Assembly (NCBI GenBank): GCA_900541345.1
Contig: UQJE01000018.1
Coordinates: forward strand, 1 to 37,179
Length of the DNA: 37,179 nt
Source: an uncultured Blautia sp.
GTDB lineage: Bacteria; Bacillota; Clostridia; Lachnospirales; Lachnospiraceae
Reading direction: 5' to 3'
Under the pieces are notes generated by a model, which was not told where the DNA came from, searched no databases, and saw only the letters and a list, made by a program, of their open reading frames with translations. Position numbers and translations under genes: made by a program. Shown one piece after another: positions 16,050 to 24,518 of the stretch (positions within the stretch are counted from its first letter, which is position 1; each line of letters starts with the position of its first letter).

Positions 16050-17357
16050 ATGAAATTAAAAAAAGTGATGGCTGCTACACTTGCCACAATGATGTGTCTC
16101 TCTTCATTCAGTATGATGAAAGTATGGGCAGATAAAAAAGAAGATTCTGAACCACTTGTGATCAATTATATCAGCGCCAGAGGCGAAACAGATGCAGCAT
16201 TAAAAACACTGAAGAAGCTTGCGGAAGATTATAAAAAGGATCACCCAGATTTTGAATTTAATGTAGAGTCTATTGCAGACAGAGAAACATATCTTCAGAA
16301 GATCAAGATCCTTGCATCCAGCAATGAGCTGCCAGACTGGTTTGATGCAGATCCGGAGGCATTTTTTGAAGGCCTTTGCAAAAAAGATTTGATCTATAGT
16401 GTGGATGACCTTTATGATGAACTGGGTATCAAAGACAAGTTCTTTGATATTGCACTGGATTATCCGAAACTCAGCGACGGAAGCAATTACCTTATGACCT
16501 GGCAGGGAAATGTAGAGTATTTCTGGTATCACAAAGACATGTTTGAAAAAGCCGGAATTACTGAAACACCCCAGACACTGGAAGATCTCCTGGATGTGTG
16601 CAAGAAGCTGAAAGATGCGGGAATGACCCCGATATCCGCAGGAAATTACGACATGATCATGCGTTATCCTGCATTTAAGGCTTTCAGAATGGAAGGAAAT
16701 GACTTCATTGACAATGCAAGAATGGGAAAAGAAAAATTTAATTCTGAGACAGGTATCGCAACAGCCCAGTATGCACAGGATATAGCCCAGTATTTCAGTG
16801 AAGGATGGACAAGTTCAGATACTACCGCGCAGATGGATCTGTTTCTGAACAATGGTGCGGCAATGTTATACACCGGAACATGGGATACACCGGATCTTGT
16901 AGATGATGAGGGAAATCTTAAAGATGACATTTCCATGTTCAAGCTTCCTGTAGACAGCGAGGGAACCGCTACGGGAGAAAATGATTACTATGCGAATTGT
17001 GGAATCGGAACTGCCATTCTCAAGGATTCCATGAGTGATGAGATGAAAGATTTCATCAGTTATGTATGGGATAATTTTGCTGATACGGCAATGTATGAGT
17101 TCAATATGCTTCCATCCATGATGCCAAGTGACCCGGAGAAGCTGCCGGAGCTTACACAGCAGATTTTAAGCGATCTTGAGAACTGCGGCACTTTTGCCCA
17201 GTGCTGGGATGTTCGTCTGGATTCTTCTACAAACGAGGTTTACAGAAAAGAGCTGGCAAGCCTTGGAATGGGAGAATCAACACCTGAAGAGTTCTGTGAA
17301 AACATGGACAAAGCTGTAGAACAGTATGCATCTGATTATTTTGACACTGAAGAATAA
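16050..17357 (+). CDS. ABC sugar transporter, extracellular solute-binding protein
   Basis: 435-aa family 1 solute-binding protein feeding a CUT1-type importer. The N-terminal signal (MKLKKVMAATLATMMC...) has a hydrophobic core and a VWA|DKK signal-peptidase-I-like site after residue 27. C16 sits in TMMC, which lacks a usual lipobox, so lipid anchoring is uncertain. Mature features typical of the family include the DADPEAFFEGL-like pocket segment, YFWYHKDMFEKAGI and PQTLEDLLDVCKKLKDAG. AAAGGAGGA precedes ATG 16050. An intercistronic hairpin and two permease genes follow; there is no ATPase in the window, so a shared MsmK/MalK-type ATPase is expected. Confidence 0.93.
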   Translation: MKLKKVMAATLATMMCLSSFSMMKVWADKKEDSEPLVINYISARGETDAALKTLKKLAEDYKKDHPDFEFNVESIADRETYLQKIKILASSNELPDWFDADPEAFFEGLCKKDLIYSVDDLYDELGIKDKFFDIALDYPKLSDGSNYLMTWQGNVEYFWYHKDMFEKAGITETPQTLEDLLDVCKKLKDAGMTPISAGNYDMIMRYPAFKAFRMEGNDFIDNARMGKEKFNSETGIATAQYAQDIAQYFSEGWTSSDTTAQMDLFLNNGAAMLYTGTWDTPDLVDDEGNLKDDISMFKLPVDSEGTATGENDYYANCGIGTAILKDSMSDEMKDFISYVWDNFADTAMYEFNMLPSMMPSDPEKLPELTQQILSDLENCGTFAQCWDVRLDSSTNEVYRKELASLGMGESTPEEFCENMDKAVEQYASDYFDTEE

Positions 17358-17366
17358 CTGATAGAA

Positions 17367-17400
17367 TGCGCAGATGCGGAATTTTATCTGCATCTGCGTA
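17367..17400 (+). promoter_or_regulatory. Intercistronic hairpin between SBP and permease genes
   Basis: CGCAGATGC (17369-17377) pairs with GCATCTGCG (17390-17398), extendable by a G-T and a T-A pair. No U-run follows. Such hairpins commonly protect the upstream SBP message and lower permease expression. Confidence 0.65.
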
Positions 17401-17416
17401 TGAAAGGGGAGAGGAT

Positions 17417-18289
17417 ATGAAGCCCAGAAATAAAATCCAGCCTTTACCATTTGTTCTTCCTGCACTGATCGTATATATTCTTACTGTTATCATCCCGATT
17501 CTGTGGTCAATGGGTTATAGCCTTTTTTCCTGGAATGGAATCAGTGATATGAAGTTTATCGGACTGGAAAATTATGTAAGGATGTTTCAGGATGAGACAT
17601 TTCGTGAGGCTGTTGTAAATAATCTTAAATTTGTTGTACTGGGAAGTCTGTTCCAGTTGTGTGCAGGACTGATCCTGGCAATTTTACTTACACATATTTC
17701 CAAGGGTGGAAATATTCTGCGGGTTATTTATTTTATTCCATGTATCATTTCATCTATGGCGATCTGCCAGATTTTTTCCAAAATGCTTTCTGTCCAGCCT
17801 CAGGGTCTGGTCTGCTATGTGATGGAAAAACTGGGGATGGAACCTATCGCTTTGCTGGCAAATTCCCATACAGCGTTGATAACCATAACCCTGATCGATG
17901 GATATAAATACTGTGGTCTGTATATGATCATTTTTTATTCCGCATTTGTATCCATATCAAAGGATGTGATCGAGGCATCTACAATGGATGGCTGCAATGT
18001 TTTCCAACAGTATCGTTACATTAAGCTTCCACTGGTGAAAAATATATTCAGCATTGTCATTGTAATGCTTGTAAATGGCTGTCTGAAAACCTTTGACGTA
18101 TTTTATATTCTTGACAATAAATCCAGATCAACAGAAATGGTGGCAACTTATATGTATAAAACTGCTTTTAATTCGGCTGACTTTGGCTATGGAAGTACAT
18201 TGTCCGTTTTTCTGGTCATTGAATGTCTGGTAGCAGTAGGGATTATACAGAAATGCCTGGGATCGGCGAAAGGAGATGGGTCAGAATGA
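17417..18289 (+). CDS. ABC sugar transporter permease (MalF/UgpA type)
   Basis: 290-aa inner-membrane permease with about six helices and the coupling-helix EAA motif (VIEASTMDGCNVFQQYRYIKL), through which the ATPase is engaged. ATG 17417 follows AGGGGAGAGG at 17405-17414; the frame open from 17366 lacks an independent ribosome site and crosses the intercistronic hairpin. Its last codons overlap the next permease start as ATGA (18286-18289). Confidence 0.93.
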   Translation: MKPRNKIQPLPFVLPALIVYILTVIIPILWSMGYSLFSWNGISDMKFIGLENYVRMFQDETFREAVVNNLKFVVLGSLFQLCAGLILAILLTHISKGGNILRVIYFIPCIISSMAICQIFSKMLSVQPQGLVCYVMEKLGMEPIALLANSHTALITITLIDGYKYCGLYMIIFYSAFVSISKDVIEASTMDGCNVFQQYRYIKLPLVKNIFSIVIVMLVNGCLKTFDVFYILDNKSRSTEMVATYMYKTAFNSADFGYGSTLSVFLVIECLVAVGIIQKCLGSAKGDGSE

Positions 18290-19128
18290 TAAAATCAAGA
18301 AAAAATATAGCTATTCGTGCTGTGTTCTATGTAGTGATCCTTATTTTTGTCATGATACAGGTCTACCCTATTTTCTGGGTTGTCTGCTCCAGCCTGAAAA
18401 CACCGGATGAAATGACATATACTGCACAGTATGCTCTGCCATCAGGATTTTATCTTGGAAACTATATCAGCGCACTGACGATCTCATCCATTCCAAGATA
18501 TTTTCTTAACAGTACGGTTGTGGCAGTTCTCACACTTCTTGGCATCGTAGTCCTGGGGTGTCCGGTGGCGTTTGTGATCAGCAAGGTAAAGGTAAAATAT
18601 GCCAATGCACTGATGGCATTTTTCCTGTTTGGAATGATGGTGCCTATTTTTTCCTGCCTTATACCCATGTTCCAGATTTATAACAGGATCGGACTGAGAA
18701 ATACATACTGGGCACTGGTGCTTCCGCAGATCGGGTTCGGACTTCCAATGTGTATCTATCTTTACACCGGATTTTTTAAATTTATGCCGGATTCTCTTCT
18801 GGAAGCAGCAGTTATTGACGGTGCCACAATGGGAACCACATTCCGCAAGATCGTGGTACCTATGGCTAAAAATACTACAATGACAGTTCTTACATACAAT
18901 TTTGTTTTTGTATGGAACGAATTTACATATGCCAATACATTTATCTCATCTTCTGATATGAAAACTCTGCCAATTGGCCTGAATGACTTTGTGGGGCAGT
19001 TCGGAAGAGTGGACTGGGGAAGTACATTTGCGGCGATCGTAATATCGATCCTGCCTACACTGATCGTGTATTTTATTCTTAACAAAAACATAATCGAAGG
19101 TATGGCTGCAGGTGCGGTCAAGAGTTAG
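18286..19128 (+). CDS. ABC sugar transporter permease (MalG/UgpE type)
   Basis: 280-aa second permease with the N-terminal helix, periplasmic-loop signature YPIFWVVCSSLKTPDEM, and the EAA loop LLEAAVIDGATMGTTFRKIV; the C-terminal GMAAGAVKS ending is typical of this subfamily. Start ATG 18286 overlaps the upstream stop by 4 nt and has AAAGGAGA near 18269. The GH2 gene follows after 9 nt, so import and hydrolysis are co-expressed. Confidence 0.93.
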   Translation: MIKSRKNIAIRAVFYVVILIFVMIQVYPIFWVVCSSLKTPDEMTYTAQYALPSGFYLGNYISALTISSIPRYFLNSTVVAVLTLLGIVVLGCPVAFVISKVKVKYANALMAFFLFGMMVPIFSCLIPMFQIYNRIGLRNTYWALVLPQIGFGLPMCIYLYTGFFKFMPDSLLEAAVIDGATMGTTFRKIVVPMAKNTTMTVLTYNFVFVWNEFTYANTFISSSDMKTLPIGLNDFVGQFGRVDWGSTFAAIVISILPTLIVYFILNKNIIEGMAAGAVKS

Positions 19129-19137
19129 GAGGCTGAA

Positions 19138-21306
19138 ATGGAAACAAGGATTGAATTAAAACAAGGATGGAAAATTTTGCAGGATGTTCATGATACAGGG
19201 GAAAAGACCGGGCTTTATGCTGCCAGGGAAGCGGATACTTCCGTAGGTTCCCAGGTGTCTGAATGGGAAGAACTGGAGGAACTGAAACATCTGCAGCTTA
19301 TCTATGCCAGACAGCCATATTTCGGGCGTGAACTGAGATATTTCAATCAGGCGCCCTGGTGGTACAAAACAGAGTTTGAAGTTCCGGATCAGAAAGTTAC
19401 GGATGCTGTCCTTAAATTTACCAATGTTGATTATTATGGAAAAGTATGGCTTAACGGAGAATTTCTTGGAGAGCATGAAGGATATTCCGCTCCATTTTTC
19501 TTTAATGTAAAAGATAAGCTTGTTTTTGGAAAGAAAAATTATCTCATTGTAAAGGTAAGTTCTCCATGGGATGATGAGGTGGAGCTGGATGCACAGGATT
19601 CCAGAACCCACCTGGTAAAAAGAAATATGGTAAAAGGTACCTACGAACATTCTGATACATTTATCCAGAGAGATGTAAATCCTGTAGGAATCTACGGAAA
19701 AGTGGAGCTGATCCTGACAGAAGACGGGGTTCTGGAAGAGCAGACAGATTTGAAGTATGAACTGAATCTGGATAGAAAGAAAGCAGACGTGTATGTGAAA
19801 TCTGAAGCGCGAGGTCTGAAATCCGGGGAGACATATGATTTTAATGTAAAGATCCGGGAAAAAGAGTCCGGTCTTATAAAGGCAGAAAAAACTGTTCAGA
19901 TAATGGCAGAGAAAGCAGAGACAGGTTTTAAATGCGAGCTTAAAGTGGAAGATGTCAGACTGTGGTCCACATGGGATCATGGTTATCCCTGGATGTATCA
20001 GGCAGAACTTACGTTAAGCAGGGGAAAAGACATACTGAGCAGCAGAACAACGAATTTTGCTTTTCGGGACATTCAGATTGAGCGTAATGAAAAAATAACA
20101 AGATTCTGGCTTAATAACAGGAAACTGTATATAAGAGGAACATCTTATTTTCCGGACTGTTATATTTCTGCAATGACAGGGGAACGGTATCTGAGAGATC
20201 TTCTTAATATAAAGGCGGCAGGATTTAATCTGGTGCGGGTACATGTCCATACAGAGCAGGAAGTTTTTTATAATCTGTGTGATGAGTTGGGAATTGCAGT
20301 TCTTCAGGATTCAGAGTACAACTGGACTCATCCCTCTACAGACGAATGGGCGCAGAGATTTGCAGACGTTTACAGAGAAAATGTAAAACTTCTGAAGCAT
20401 CATCCGTCTCTGATCTGCTGGATCATTATGAATGAACCGGGATGTATTGATCCAGACGGAAATGTAAGGAGAAGATTCATGGAGGAAAATCCCGGACCTG
20501 CTCTGTACAGGGAAGTGCAGAAAATGGATCCGGGCAGGCCGATCATCAAGGGCTCTTTCTGCGAGGATGATACGTTCAGCGGGGACAGCCATAATTATCT
20601 GGGTTCTTTAAGCGGTGGAGAATATGCAGATATTTATGAACAGACAGAAAAGCTGAATACAGAGTATGGATTTGATGCACCAGGCAGCAGTGAAAATCTG
20701 AAAACTGTTCCGGCGATATATCATCGTCTGGAAAAACTGGTGGATGATATCCCGAAGATTCAGGAATATCAGTATAAGCTTCTGAAATATTATACAGAGC
20801 ATTACAGGATTCAGAAATATGAACCATGTTCGGGATATGTACAATTCATGTTTATTGATCTGTGTCCTCAGAGTTTCTATGGATTATATGACTGGTGGGG
20901 AATTCCCAAAAAGGGTCTTCAGGCCATGCTGGAAAGCAATGCTCCTGTAGGTGTTTTTGCAAAGCACAAAGATTATTTAGACAGTCTGTATATTGTAAAT
21001 GATACAGACGAAGCTCTTGGAGAATGTGAACTTACATGGATGATTACAGAGACATTGAACGGAGAATTGGTGGAAAAGGGAACTGTTACAGCAGAAGTTC
21101 CGGCAGATAGCCGTGTTATGGTAAAAGTGTTTGAGAAAAATTATGGAAAGGCGCAGAAATGGAATCTTATACTTGTTCTTTCTGACAGAAATGGAAAATG
21201 TGTGGCAAAAAATACATATCAGGATATCTGCACTTTGCTTTCCAGAGTTGAAGGACATCCGGATCGTATGAGCCATGAGTTTGGAATGAGACTATACTGG
21301 ATCTGA
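19138..21306 (+). CDS. Glycoside hydrolase family 2 enzyme
   Basis: 722-aa cytoplasmic GH2 (no signal peptide) with an N-terminal jelly-roll sugar-binding domain (~40-200, PWWYKTEFEVP, GKVWLNGEFLGEHEGYSAPF), an Ig-like domain and a TIM barrel. Acid/base Glu is E433 in WIIMNEPG; the nucleophile is E509 in NTEYGFDAPG. Members include beta-glucuronidases, beta-galactosidases and beta-mannosidases; I cannot choose between them. As the last gene of the importer operon it probably hydrolyses the imported glycoside or oligosaccharide. A terminator lies 120 nt downstream. Confidence 0.9.
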   Translation: METRIELKQGWKILQDVHDTGEKTGLYAAREADTSVGSQVSEWEELEELKHLQLIYARQPYFGRELRYFNQAPWWYKTEFEVPDQKVTDAVLKFTNVDYYGKVWLNGEFLGEHEGYSAPFFFNVKDKLVFGKKNYLIVKVSSPWDDEVELDAQDSRTHLVKRNMVKGTYEHSDTFIQRDVNPVGIYGKVELILTEDGVLEEQTDLKYELNLDRKKADVYVKSEARGLKSGETYDFNVKIREKESGLIKAEKTVQIMAEKAETGFKCELKVEDVRLWSTWDHGYPWMYQAELTLSRGKDILSSRTTNFAFRDIQIERNEKITRFWLNNRKLYIRGTSYFPDCYISAMTGERYLRDLLNIKAAGFNLVRVHVHTEQEVFYNLCDELGIAVLQDSEYNWTHPSTDEWAQRFADVYRENVKLLKHHPSLICWIIMNEPGCIDPDGNVRRRFMEENPGPALYREVQKMDPGRPIIKGSFCEDDTFSGDSHNYLGSLSGGEYADIYEQTEKLNTEYGFDAPGSSENLKTVPAIYHRLEKLVDDIPKIQEYQYKLLKYYTEHYRIQKYEPCSGYVQFMFIDLCPQSFYGLYDWWGIPKKGLQAMLESNAPVGVFAKHKDYLDSLYIVNDTDEALGECELTWMITETLNGELVEKGTVTAEVPADSRVMVKVFEKNYGKAQKWNLILVLSDRNGKCVAKNTYQDICTLLSRVEGHPDRMSHEFGMRLYWI

Positions 21307-21320
21307 GCTATCTGTAGCTC
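21305..21320 (+). promoter_or_regulatory. Small hairpin at the GH2 stop
   Basis: GAGCTA-TCTG-TAGCTC is a perfect 6-bp stem with a tetraloop overlapping the TGA stop. No U-tract; function unknown. Confidence 0.4.
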
Positions 21321-21426
21321 ACAGGCGGTGATATCCTGCGAGGCGTTTTACCCTTTCCTTCTTATGGTACGTCAAAGTATATCTGGGAGAGGGATAGCGT
21401 CATCACTAATTCTAATTTTTTAATTT

Positions 21427-21468
21427 GCCTTTTGAGAGAGGAAAAATCCTTTTCTCAAAGGGCTTTTT
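21427..21468 (+). terminator. Intrinsic terminator of the importer/GH2 operon
   Basis: GCCTTTTGAGA (21427-21437) pairs over 11 bp with TCTCAAAGGGC (21453-21463), followed by TTTTT. Confidence 0.88.
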
Positions 21469-21500
21469 CTATTTATTACGGTCAAAAACAAAATGGAGAT

Positions 21501-21596
21501 ATGGCATATGCAAAGGTGGTATTAGTTACTCCAGTAGAAACAATCTGCAAAATTTGTAAAAAGAGTCTGGTAAAAGAAGAGGAGGCAAAGGTATAA
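21501..21596 (+). CDS. 31-aa protein with a CxxC knuckle
   Basis: Tiny frame MAYAKVVLVTPVETICKICK... ending EEEAKV, with one CxxC pair (C16, C19). GGAG at 21495-21498 precedes ATG 21501, though the spacing is tight, and the stop overlaps the next start (TAATG). It is unrecognised; a truncated relic of a larger zinc-ribbon protein is possible. The first ~22 bases resemble 24388-24409. Confidence 0.35.
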   Translation: MAYAKVVLVTPVETICKICKKSLVKEEEAKV

Positions 21597-21805
21597 TGAA
21601 AAATAAAGATATGTTGAGAAAAATATATTATGAGAATAGAAAAATAAACAGAAATATCCAGAGATTGGCTAATGTTGGTTTAATCAGTCTGCTTGCAAAA
21701 GCAGGACTGATTCTGTCAGGTGTTTCTGAAGTCTTGATTCTGGTTGGTGATTTTTTGGATTATCGAAAAGTAAAAGTTGAAGAAAAATTAGAAAAATGTA
21801 AGTGA
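21596..21805 (+). CDS. Small hypothetical protein with a hydrophobic helix
   Basis: 69 aa; a basic N-terminus (YYENRKINRNIQRLANVG) leads to a hydrophobic stretch (LISLLAKAGLILSGVSEVLILVGD) and a charged Lys/Glu tail. Probably a single-pass or membrane-associated protein. It is coupled to the 31-aa frame by a TAATG overlap and preceded by GAGGAGG. Not recognised as a known family. Confidence 0.5.
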   Translation: MKNKDMLRKIYYENRKINRNIQRLANVGLISLLAKAGLILSGVSEVLILVGDFLDYRKVKVEEKLEKCK

Positions 21806-21975
21806 TTTCCAGATTATTACAGAGAAATGAGGGGAGTATGAAAGATGACAGATTCAGTGTATTACAAAATCGGGAAATAGTTTATTTTTCAACGAGTTTT
21901 GTGTAAAAAGATGCGCTATGGATATTCTGTCTATGGTATACTTGAGGTATCATTCGGTGAAAGGAGACGGGATAA

Positions 21976-22206
21976 GTGCCGAAGGGAAGTAATCAGAAGT
22001 TCAAGTTGTATCGGCTTGCTCAAATTATGCAGGAACAGACAGATGATGAACACTTTACAGTAAATGTAGATGTACATGTCAGCAGACAGTTCTTAGGCTG
22101 GGTATTCTCACTTGGTGAGAGTATAAAAATTGTTGGACCGGATAATGTGGTAGAGCAGATGCATAAGGAAATTGAGAGGTTGATTACACAATATAAATCA
22201 GATTAG
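21976..22206 (+). pseudogene. WYL-domain regulator reduced to its N- and C-terminal ends
   Basis: 76-aa in-frame product. MPKGSNQKFKLYRLAQIM, then QEQTDDEH, matches the extreme N-terminus of Lachnospiraceae WYL regulators (start of the winged helix); the rest, FTVNVDVHVSRQFLGWVFSL then GESIKIVGPDNVVEQM, matches their C-terminal WCX segment. The HTH core and the whole WYL domain (~200 residues) are missing, apparently by a clean internal in-frame deletion. GTG 21976 has AAGGAGA upstream, so the stub may still be translated. Confidence 0.6.
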
Positions 22207-22214
22207 TCTGTGTT

Positions 22215-22968
22215 ATGAAAAAACCGGCACATTTATCTAATGACGAACGTACGGAAGAAGCAGATAAAGTATCTTCCCGAATTGCAGAGATACTTTCAGA
22301 GAAAGCTTTACGTTTTCACCTAATGAGTATATATGCGATTTATCGTAAATTATTTCAGGGAATTTATACATATTCAGGTAAGATGAGGGACTATAATATT
22401 ACAAAACCGGGAAAAAGATTTTAGTTACAAAGGATTATCGATGAGTGAAATAATTCATCATCTTGCTGTTTTTATTTCTGGACGATGGCAAATTCATGTT
22501 TTTGGGAGAAGGAAATACAAGAACGACAGCCGTGTTCTCTATCAAATATTTGAGAACATTGGGATTTTCAGTTACGAATGATATATTTGCGGAAAATGCA
22601 TGGTGTTTTTGAAATGCGCTTGTTCGTGCAAATTATACGAACCTGAAAAAAGGCATTCATGAAACAACAGAGTATCTGGAGGCTTTTTTTAGAAATATGC
22701 TTTTATATGAGAAAAGCGAGATTCACAGTCGTTATTTGCATATAAGAGGATTTTTAAATGATAAAAAAGTAGATATTTAGGCTGTAAAAGTGGATATTCG
22801 AAAAGAAAAAGTGGACATTAAAAATGCTCTTATGGAAAAAGGACTGAATTTATTTGTAAAACAATAAATTATGGAGATTATAAATTACTTTCAAATCTGA
22901 GGCAGGCGAAGATTGTTGTACCTGTATCGGGGCATGGAATTATTTATTGTATAGAAGAATGTTTTTGA
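22215..22968 (+). pseudogene. Fic/DOC family protein, broken by frameshifts and a stop
   Basis: Fic proteins transfer AMP or related groups to target proteins. The first frame (22215-22424) ends after LFQGIYTYSGKMRDYNITK, a Fic N-terminal signature. Downstream another frame gives LAVFISGRWQIHVF, and after a +1 shift EGNTRTTAVFSIKYLRTLGF, i.e. the Fic core HPFxxGNxR split across frames with P changed to V (His at 22495-22497, GNTR at 22511-22522). A TGA at 22610-22612 interrupts WCF-NALVRANYTN. Near 22898-22950 the frame reads SNLRQAKIVVPVSGHG, the usual C-terminal winged-helix end. The gene is clearly dead. Confidence 0.8.
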
Positions 22969-22993
22969 CGTAAACTATATAACAAGAAGGCGG

Positions 22994-24382
22994 ATGTTGA
23001 ATATGGATATTGGGAAATTGATTGGTGAAGCAACAGAATATGATAAAAAACTTATTTTAGAAGCACGTAAACCAAAGAGCTGGTGCAAAAGTGTGAGTGC
23101 ATTTGCGAATACCTTTGGCGGTGCATTGATTTTTGGAATAACCAATGATGGACAGATTGTTGGTCTGGAAGATCCGAGCGGTGATGCAGAGAAAATCAGT
23201 GAGATTATTAAGACACGACTGGATCCGATTCCGGAATTCCGGCTACGATTTGAAGAGGAAAACGAAAATATATTGGTTGTATTAGATATTTTTAAGGGAG
23301 ATGAGACACCATATTATTATTCAGGAGATGGTGTGTTGGAAGCTTATGTGCGTGTGGGAAACGAAAGTGTGAAAGCAACTGCAACTGAATTAAAAAGATT
23401 AGTTTTACGTGGCAGGAATACTTCTTATGATTCACAGATTTCCGCCTATAAAGTAGATGATTACGCATTCTCAAAACTTCGGGAGAGATATAAGAAGTGG
23501 ACGGGAAACAGTTTTGATGAGAAAGACTTGATTTCTTTTGGAATGGCAAATGAGCAAGGATATTTAACAAACGCAGGAGCATTAATTGCAGATGAGAGCC
23601 CGATTCGATGGTCAAGACTATTTTGTACAAGGTGGAATGGGTTGAATAAAAGTAACGGGATATTAGATGCTATTGATGATGCGGAGTATGAAGGAAGCGT
23701 TCTTTCCCTGATTGAAAATGGAGAGGCATTTATTAAGCGAAATGCAAAAATGATGTGGAGGAAAACTTCGAATTCCAGAGAAGAGATGCCGGAATATGTA
23801 GAGCGCAGCTATCATGAAGCATTGATTAATGCATTGGCTCACAGAGATTACCTTGTCAATGGAAGCGAGGTTCATATTGACATATATGATGACCGTATGG
23901 AGATTTATTCTCCAGGAGGAATGGCGGACGGTTCTGTTATTCAGGAAAGAGACCCACTTACAGTTCCGTCAACCAGAAGAAATCCGGTTCTTGCAGATGT
24001 GCTTAACAGGCTCGGGTATATGGAGCGGAAAGGCAGCGGATTCGGAAAAATCATCAGTGGATATGAAGTTCAAGTGAATTACGCAAAGGATAAAAAACCA
24101 TCATTCAGGTCAGACAGGTATCAGTTTACGGTGATTATGCCGAATCTGAATTATGATGTCCCTCAAGATGTCCCTCAAGATGTCCCTCAAGATGTCCCTC
24201 AAGATGTCCTGGATAAGCAAATAATGAGTTTAATACGAAAAAATAATAAGATAAGTACTGAAAAAATGGCAATTGCATTAGGTGTGAGTGCCAAAACAGT
24301 AAAGCGTCATATAAAAGCAATGGATAATGTACATTTTGTAGGGCGTGGGTTTAGCGGATACTGGGAAATTATAGAAGAGTGA
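22994..24382 (+). CDS. AlbA_2 / ATP-binding transcriptional-regulator-like protein
   Basis: 462-aa protein of the RecG-related, Schlafen-like AlbA_2 group. N-terminal AlbA_2 domain (~1-130) with ARKPKSWCKSVSAFANTFGG and ALIFGITNDGQIVGLED; middle HATPase_c_4-like domain (~250-370) with YHEALINALAHRDY, IYSPGGM and RKGSGFGKI; a (DVPQ)4 linker at residues 388-403; and a C-terminal winged helix (KISTEKMAIALGVSAKTVKRHIKAM). The role is usually assigned as DNA-binding regulator or defence-related; unresolved. Starts at 22994 (AAGAAGG close upstream) and 23003 are both in frame. It is the only intact large gene in the decayed island. Confidence 0.85.
   Translation: MLNMDIGKLIGEATEYDKKLILEARKPKSWCKSVSAFANTFGGALIFGITNDGQIVGLEDPSGDAEKISEIIKTRLDPIPEFRLRFEEENENILVVLDIFKGDETPYYYSGDGVLEAYVRVGNESVKATATELKRLVLRGRNTSYDSQISAYKVDDYAFSKLRERYKKWTGNSFDEKDLISFGMANEQGYLTNAGALIADESPIRWSRLFCTRWNGLNKSNGILDAIDDAEYEGSVLSLIENGEAFIKRNAKMMWRKTSNSREEMPEYVERSYHEALINALAHRDYLVNGSEVHIDIYDDRMEIYSPGGMADGSVIQERDPLTVPSTRRNPVLADVLNRLGYMERKGSGFGKIISGYEVQVNYAKDKKPSFRSDRYQFTVIMPNLNYDVPQDVPQDVPQDVPQDVLDKQIMSLIRKNNKISTEKMAIALGVSAKTVKRHIKAMDNVHFVGRGFSGYWEIIEE
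24155..24209 (+). repeat. 12-bp tandem repeat encoding (DVPQ)n
   Basis: GATGTCCCTCAA occurs four times perfectly (24155-24202) plus a partial fifth copy. It codes the linker between the ATPase-like domain and the winged helix; perfect identity suggests recent slippage, but length changes keep the frame. Confidence 0.95.
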
Positions 24383-24518
24383 ATCTTGCGTATGCAAAGG
24401 TAATATTAATTCGGCAGTACGGAGGGGGAAATTATAAAGGATTTACAGGGAGTTTTTATGGCAAAACCGGAAAAAAAGAGTTATAATTCTGAGGACAAAT
24501 AAATACCAGGAGACTACT

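Noticed and set aside
19156..19980. 274-aa open frame on the minus strand
   Set aside because: Antisense to the GH2 gene and rich in Phe/Cys/His as typical of shadow translation.
21839..21903. Very short frame beginning MKDDRFSVLQ
   Set aside because: 22 codons with no family resemblance; cannot be separated from chance.
24155..24209. CRISPR array or frame-switching phase-variable repeat
   Set aside because: Units are contiguous 12-mers without spacers and a multiple of three, so neither a CRISPR nor an on/off frame switch.
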